Assembly: GCA_010671965.1 (NCBI GenBank)
Contig: JAAHIC010000079.1
Coordinates: 1-11,317, forward strand
Reading direction: 5' to 3'
Source of the DNA: Leptolyngbya sp. SIO4C5
Lineage (GTDB): Bacteria; Cyanobacteriota; Cyanobacteriia; Phormidesmidales; Phormidesmidaceae
DNA: 11,317 bases
Every line of letters starts with the position of its first letter. The stretch's first letter is position 1. Below, one piece after another: positions 8,427 through 11,317 of this stretch. Made by a program: the position numbers and the translations under genes. The notes below the pieces were generated by a model. That model did no database searches. It saw only the letters and a list, made by a program, of their open reading frames with translations, and had not been told where the DNA came from.

Positions 8427-8458
8427 CATCCAGTCCCACCCAAGCAAGGAAAATCACC

Positions 8459-8692
8459 ATGTTTCAATCCAGCGATCGCTCCGCCGAGCCGATTACAGTA
8501 GCTGCTGCCGACGAATCGGCTCGCAGCGAATCTGTGCGGCACATGCTCCTCGGTTCTGATGATGCCGTTCTCGCCGAGATCAAGAACCTGCACAAGCACG
8601 GTCATTCCGAACCCAACGACTGGAGCAAACTACTCCCCACCGGACGCCCCGGCGAAGTCATGGCGATTTTAACCCGCCGCCTCTGGCTGTAG
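8459..8692 (+). CDS. Small conserved-looking cyanobacterial protein (77 aa)
   Basis: The start is supported by AAGGA (8446-8450) 8 nt before the ATG. The product is soluble, without signal peptide or membrane segment. The N-terminal 20 residues are Ser/Ala-rich and probably disordered. The remainder (SVRHMLLGSDDAVLAEIKNL and EPNDWSKLLPTGRPGEVMAI) reads as a compact helical domain. I recall similar short cyanobacterial hypotheticals ending in a PNDWS...TGRPGEVM-like motif, but I know no function. The gene follows the promoter, candidate RNA and terminator cluster at 8103-8426, which may control it. It is convergent with the exported-protein gene, with a shared palindrome between them. Confidence 0.7.
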   Translation: MFQSSDRSAEPITVAAADESARSESVRHMLLGSDDAVLAEIKNLHKHGHSEPNDWSKLLPTGRPGEVMAILTRRLWL

Positions 8693-8717
8693 CTTTCGGC
8701 CTAAAACAGACATAAAA

Positions 8718-8754
8718 TAGGGCGGACAAAGGAGCTAGCCCTTTGCCCGCCCTA
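8718..8754. terminator. Palindrome between convergent genes, diverged REP-like
   Basis: TAGGGCGGACAAAGG (8718-8732) pairs with CCTTTGCCCGCCCTA (8740-8754) over 15 bp with one mismatch, around a 7-nt AGCTAGC loop. It lies between the stops of two convergent genes. An AAAA run precedes it on the plus strand, giving a short U-tract for minus-strand transcripts. It also resembles the outer arms of the REP copies at 7185-8088 (16 of 21 bases match over TAGGATGGGCAAAGG and onward), so it may be a diverged member of that family used as a terminator. Confidence 0.6.
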
Positions 8755-8770
8755 CGCTCGGATTTTAGGT

Positions 8771-9694
8771 TTACTCAAAGAAGATAGGCAGATTGTAAGC
8801 TACGCCCAAAATCAAGCCTGCCGAGAAATCATCCGTAATCCGGAAATTGGCCTGACTGTTGAAGGTAAACTGCCGCGAGAGAGGTACATCTAAGCCGCCG
8901 TTGAGCAGCAGACCCGTATCCCCATCAAAGGCAATGTCAACCCCGGCACCGATAAAAGGAGCCACCGTAAAGCGGTTCTTCTGTACGGGGCGGAGGTTAT
9001 AGGTAAGCGGCACTGCGAGAGACGTATCGTTTTCACTGACCAGCAGGGAAGGACGCAGGGCAAAGCGGGGGCCGAGAGAAATCTTGCTGATAGCGGCGAA
9101 GGCAAAATCACCCACAGCAGAGGCATCATCATCACCAACGCCAATATTACCGCCGATTCCCAAATAGAAGGGGGCGATACCTCGGTAGAAAGGACGGGTT
9201 CCCTGAGCAATAGTTTGAGACGTTTCAATCGGTTTGGCTTCAGCCTCAGCCTGATCAACTAAAGCAATTTCTGCCTCAGAAGCATTGAGCAGAGTTGTGG
9301 CAGAAGTTGAAATTGACTCGTCAGTAATCTCAGCAAAAACAGGGGTTGTTTCAGCAACTTCAGTCTCTGTCAGCTCAGATTCTGCTGCTACCACCGCATC
9401 GGTTAGCTCAACCTCAGTAGCCAAAGGTTCTACAACAGTTTCTGCGGCATCAGCGACTTGCTCATCTAGTTGGGCCGTAGCCTCAGCCGCCGTCTCGGCT
9501 TCGCTAGATTCGACAGCGACATCAGCGGCGATCGCCTGAGCCATCAGCCCTTCCGTCTCAACCACTTCTGCTGCAGAGGCAGCCTGAACATCTACCTGTT
9601 CGGCCATCACCGCAGCTTGAACGGGCAAACCAGCGGCGATCGCCGCCATAGAAACCATCCCCGTTAGCAAAGAAATTCGTTGCATAGAAGCCAT
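8771..9694 (-). CDS. Exported Ala/Glu-rich protein with beta-barrel-like C-terminus
   Basis: The 307-aa product has three parts. Residues 1-28 are a Sec signal peptide ending VQA, with likely cleavage before AVMAEQ. Residues about 29-165 are a low-complexity, strongly acidic Ala/Glu/Val/Thr region without Cys and probably disordered. Residues about 166-307 are beta-rich: YRGIAPFYLGIGGNIGVGDD, alternating strands such as RFTVAPFIGAGVDIAFDGD, and a hydrophobic end NLPIFFE. This looks like a small outer-membrane beta-barrel domain of about eight strands, probably surface or envelope located. I do not recognise a named family. A GAGGAG site (9706-9711) lies 11 nt before the ATG at 9694; the upstream in-frame GTG at 9706 overlaps that site and is rejected. 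Confidence 0.8.
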   Translation of the reverse strand: MASMQRISLLTGMVSMAAIAAGLPVQAAVMAEQVDVQAASAAEVVETEGLMAQAIAADVAVESSEAETAAEATAQLDEQVADAAETVVEPLATEVELTDAVVAAESELTETEVAETTPVFAEITDESISTSATTLLNASEAEIALVDQAEAEAKPIETSQTIAQGTRPFYRGIAPFYLGIGGNIGVGDDDASAVGDFAFAAISKISLGPRFALRPSLLVSENDTSLAVPLTYNLRPVQKNRFTVAPFIGAGVDIAFDGDTGLLLNGGLDVPLSRQFTFNSQANFRITDDFSAGLILGVAYNLPIFFE

Positions 9695-9705
9695 TTGTTC
9701 GTTCA

Positions 9706-9711
9706 CTCCTC
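9706..9711 (-). promoter_or_regulatory. Ribosome binding site, exported-protein gene
   Basis: GAGGAG on the minus strand, 11 nt before the ATG at 9694. The spacing is long, but the alternative GTG start at 9706 would overlap the site itself. Confidence 0.6.
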
Positions 9712-9755
9712 AAAAAAGTCGTTTGCAATCACTCAACACCAAAGGCAAAAGCACT

Positions 9756-9783
9756 AGATTATCTCTAGTCCAGATTTACTCAA
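9756..9783 (-). promoter_or_regulatory. Likely promoter of the exported-protein gene
   Basis: On the minus strand TTGAGT (9778-9783) and TAATCT (9756-9761) are spaced 16 bp, about 60 nt before the start codon. The -10 region lies in a small CTAGA/TCTAG inverted repeat, which could be an operator. Confidence 0.45.
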
Positions 9784-9812
9784 AGCAGGTCAGACAGAGT
9801 GTTTAACCTGCT
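9784..9812. promoter_or_regulatory. Inverted repeat abutting the -35, possible operator
   Basis: AGCAGGT (9784-9790) and ACCTGCT (9806-9812) are a perfect 7-bp inverted repeat with a 15-bp centre. They are immediately upstream of the -35 of the exported-protein gene, a usual position for an activator site. No U-tract follows, so a terminator role for the serine hydrolase gene upstream is less likely. Confidence 0.35.
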
Positions 9813-9911
9813 GCGGTAAAAATAGAGAATTGTCAGCGATTCTACCACTTCCTCCCAGAATCGGAAGGTATACGATCATGCGATCGCGCTGCAAAGCTGT
9901 AGCTAGCTAAG

Positions 9912-10862
9912 TTAGGAGGCCGTCTGCGAGAGCCTGGCCATTGCTTGCCACACCTGCTGCGAAACAAACGGTAAAATCGCCTCATTTTGGCTGTGGGCCG
10001 TCCCTTCTGTAAAGACCACTAGCAAATAAGGCGATCGCCCTGCCGCTTCCACATACGCCACGTCATGACGCACCTTGCTGGTGAGTCCCGCTTTTGACCA
10101 AACCTGAGCTGACTGAGGCACACCTGCCCCCAAAAAGCCCGTCACCTGATTTTCTGGATCGGCAGCCAGGGCTTGAGGATCTAGGCGGCGCTGCATGAGC
10201 TGCATCATCGCCTGCGATCGCGCTGAAGTCACAGAAACCCCACCAATAATGCTGTGAACCAGGCGGGCCGTGGCATCAGTTGTCAGCAGATTGCGGTTCT
10301 CAAAAGCGTCTCCCAAAAAGACCCGCTCCCGGCCATAGGGGCCGTCACACCAGGTTTTCTGATTGACGTTAATAGTTGCTAGTTCGGGCCACTGCAGCGA
10401 TCGCAAATAGCGATTGACCAGATTTCGCTGTTGTTGCCAAGTTTCAAACGGGCCAGCCGTCAACTCCGGGCCGCTGGTGGTTCCGGTTAAAACGTCAACC
10501 ACCAAGCCCGTGGCGTCATTGCTAGAGTCAACAATCATGTCACGCATAGCCCGCTCTAGCTCTGACGAGGTGGGAATCATGCCCTGTTCTAGCCACTCTT
10601 GCACAGCCACTAGATAAAACAGCTTCACCACGCTGGCCGGATAAATCAGCTCCACGCCTCGATAGGCAACGCCCCGTGGCTGGTACTGCCAAAAAGTTTC
10701 TGGGCTAATCGCCCCGCCTGTATTGACGATGACGGGCGGATCGTAGATCAGCCAGGTGAGGGCAATCTGATTTTGAGCCAAAGCCGGAAATTTGGCCCAG
10801 GTAGCGGCCAGTATGTCGTTAACCGCAGCCTGCAGCTCGGCATCTGCCTGAAAAAAGGTCAT
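9912..10862 (-). CDS. Class A beta-lactamase-like serine hydrolase
   Basis: The 316-aa product belongs to the penicillin-recognising serine hydrolase fold (beta-lactamase2 type). The nucleophile motif is Ser77-Val-Val-Lys80 in PASVVKLFYL. The second motif is Ser113-Ser-Asn115 in VDSSNDATG (SDN position), and Lys257-Ala-Gly259 stands where lactamases have KTG. The omega-loop ExxxN with the deacylating Glu166 is not recognisable: the region before LLTTDATARL reads GDAFENRN. It may therefore be a DD-peptidase or esterase-like enzyme rather than a true lactamase. There is no signal peptide, so it appears cytosolic or exported by another route. No clear ribosome site precedes the ATG at 10862. It is followed after 217 bp by the exported-protein gene on the same strand, which has its own promoter. 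Confidence 0.88.
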   Translation of the reverse strand: MTFFQADAELQAAVNDILAATWAKFPALAQNQIALTWLIYDPPVIVNTGGAISPETFWQYQPRGVAYRGVELIYPASVVKLFYLVAVQEWLEQGMIPTSSELERAMRDMIVDSSNDATGLVVDVLTGTTSGPELTAGPFETWQQQRNLVNRYLRSLQWPELATINVNQKTWCDGPYGRERVFLGDAFENRNLLTTDATARLVHSIIGGVSVTSARSQAMMQLMQRRLDPQALAADPENQVTGFLGAGVPQSAQVWSKAGLTSKVRHDVAYVEAAGRSPYLLVVFTEGTAHSQNEAILPFVSQQVWQAMARLSQTAS

Positions 10863-10871
10863 GTTGATTCT

Positions 10872-10885
10872 GACTATCTATAGTC
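10872..10885. promoter_or_regulatory. Palindrome over the serine hydrolase promoter region
   Basis: GACTAT and ATAGTC form a 6-bp inverted repeat around a 2-bp centre, 10 nt upstream of the serine hydrolase start. On the minus strand it contains a possible -10 (TATAGA), but no good -35 lies 17 bp upstream. A repressor site or a leaderless-type start are both possible. Confidence 0.3.
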
Positions 10886-10937
10886 TGCGATTCTTTGTAA
10901 CGTGATTTACCATAGATGAAGAGATTTATTAAGAACC

Positions 10938-11198
10938 ATGAAGCTGCCACCTTTAGAGTCTAACGCGATCGATCGCGTGATTGAAATGGCTTGGGAAGAT
11001 CGAACGCCGTTTGATGCGATTGAAATTCAGTTTGGCCTGAGTGAAAAAGAAGTCATTGCCTTAATGCGACGAGAGATGAAGCCGTCGAGCTTTCGGATGT
11101 GGCGCAAGCGGGTGTCAGGGCGTTCAACTAAGCATCGGCAAAAACGAGATTTTGTCGCCGGACGCTTTAAATCTAGCAACCAAAAACACTATCTCTAA
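10938..11198 (+). CDS. DUF2805 / TIGR03643 family protein
   Basis: The 86-aa product matches what I know of the TIGR03643 (DUF2805) family: IDRVIEMAWEDRTPFDAIEIQFGLSEKEVIALMRREMKPSSF is a helix-turn-helix-like segment, and the C-terminal half is highly basic (WRKRVSGRSTKHRQKR). The family is short, found in cyanobacteria and other bacteria, and has no established function. The HTH-like fold and basic tail are compatible with nucleic acid binding, which is inference. No strong ribosome site precedes the ATG at 10938. It is divergent from the serine hydrolase gene across 75 bp. Confidence 0.85.
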   Translation: MKLPPLESNAIDRVIEMAWEDRTPFDAIEIQFGLSEKEVIALMRREMKPSSFRMWRKRVSGRSTKHRQKRDFVAGRFKSSNQKHYL

Positions 11199-11256
11199 TG
11201 TGCATTGCAAAAATAGGTTGATGAATAAGAGCTTGTTTGTTTGACGTTGCTACCTC

Positions 11257-11316
11257 TGCTATTTTTGGCGCAAAGCCGCCGGCTTTAGAGTCGGCGGCTT
11301 TGCGCCAAAAATAGCA
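11257..11316. repeat. Long perfect palindrome at window end
   Basis: Arms 11257-11280 and 11293-11316 are perfectly complementary over 24 bp. The 12-nt centre adds G-C, G-U and C-G pairs around a TTTAGA loop. The GC-rich core GGCGCAAAGCCGCC is flanked by TTTTT on the left and AAAAA on the right, the reverse of a normal terminator in both directions. It is more likely a hairpin repeat or miniature-element end than a classical terminator, although it lies 58 bp after the DUF2805 stop. The window ends one base later, so it may continue. Confidence 0.8.
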
Positions 11317-11317
11317 A

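Noticed and set aside
8208..8501. 97-aa ORF overlapping the candidate RNA
   Set aside because: It crosses the terminator hairpin and the start of the 77-aa gene, has no ribosome site and shows no domain.
9285..9539. Ser/Ala/Thr/Val-rich plus-strand ORF
   Set aside because: Antisense shadow of the Ala/Glu-rich region of the exported protein; composition mirrors the opposite strand.
9826..9860. Possible minus-strand terminator after the serine hydrolase gene
   Set aside because: The AGAAT/ATTCT stem is only 5 bp and AT-rich; the TTTTT run is near but the hairpin is too weak to call.

Overview
The window looks like a cyanobacterial chromosome. The palindrome GCGATCGC (the HIP1 signature) occurs about 27 times by eye, in genes and intergenic DNA alike. 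The gene set also fits: a cyanobacterial-type RpiA, a TIGR03643/DUF2805 protein, and a CRISPR repeat ending (read on the minus strand) in ATTGAAAC. I cannot name the genus.

Layout. Positions 1-118 hold the last two repeats and one spacer of a CRISPR array that continues off the left edge. The repeat orientation suggests minus-strand transcription, so these would be the leader-proximal units, with a leader in the gene-free stretch 119-545. Next comes rpiA (minus, 546-1250), divergent from a very large lipoprotein gene of the bacterial alpha-2-macroglobulin family (plus, 1405-7146) whose thioester motif is missing. Positions 7185-8088 form a REPtron-like unit: a REP-associated tyrosine transposase (RAYT, 7316-7813) with one full and one partial palindromic repeat plus a second full repeat, all in the same orientation.

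The 645 bp between the RAYT and the next small gene contain no convincing ORF but are rich in signals. There is a near-consensus sigma-70 promoter (8103-8131), a stem-loop with a symmetric AA/AA internal loop (8197-8230), an intrinsic terminator (8285-8341) and an 11-bp inverted repeat (8346-8426). They lead to a 77-aa conserved-looking small protein (8459-8692). This is either an sRNA gene of about 200 nt or an attenuated leader of the small gene, and it is the most interesting undescribed candidate here.

On the minus strand follow an exported, Ala/Glu-rich protein with a beta-barrel-like C-terminus (8771-9694) and a class A beta-lactamase-like serine hydrolase (9912-10862). The latter has the SxxK/SxN/KxG motifs but no recognisable general-base Glu and no signal peptide. 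A plus-strand DUF2805 gene (10938-11198) is followed by a perfect 24-bp-arm palindrome that ends at the window edge.

Apart from the CRISPR array and the RAYT unit, the genes look like independent single-gene transcription units rather than an operon or defence island. Two (the exported protein and the serine hydrolase) have inverted repeats at or beside their likely promoters.
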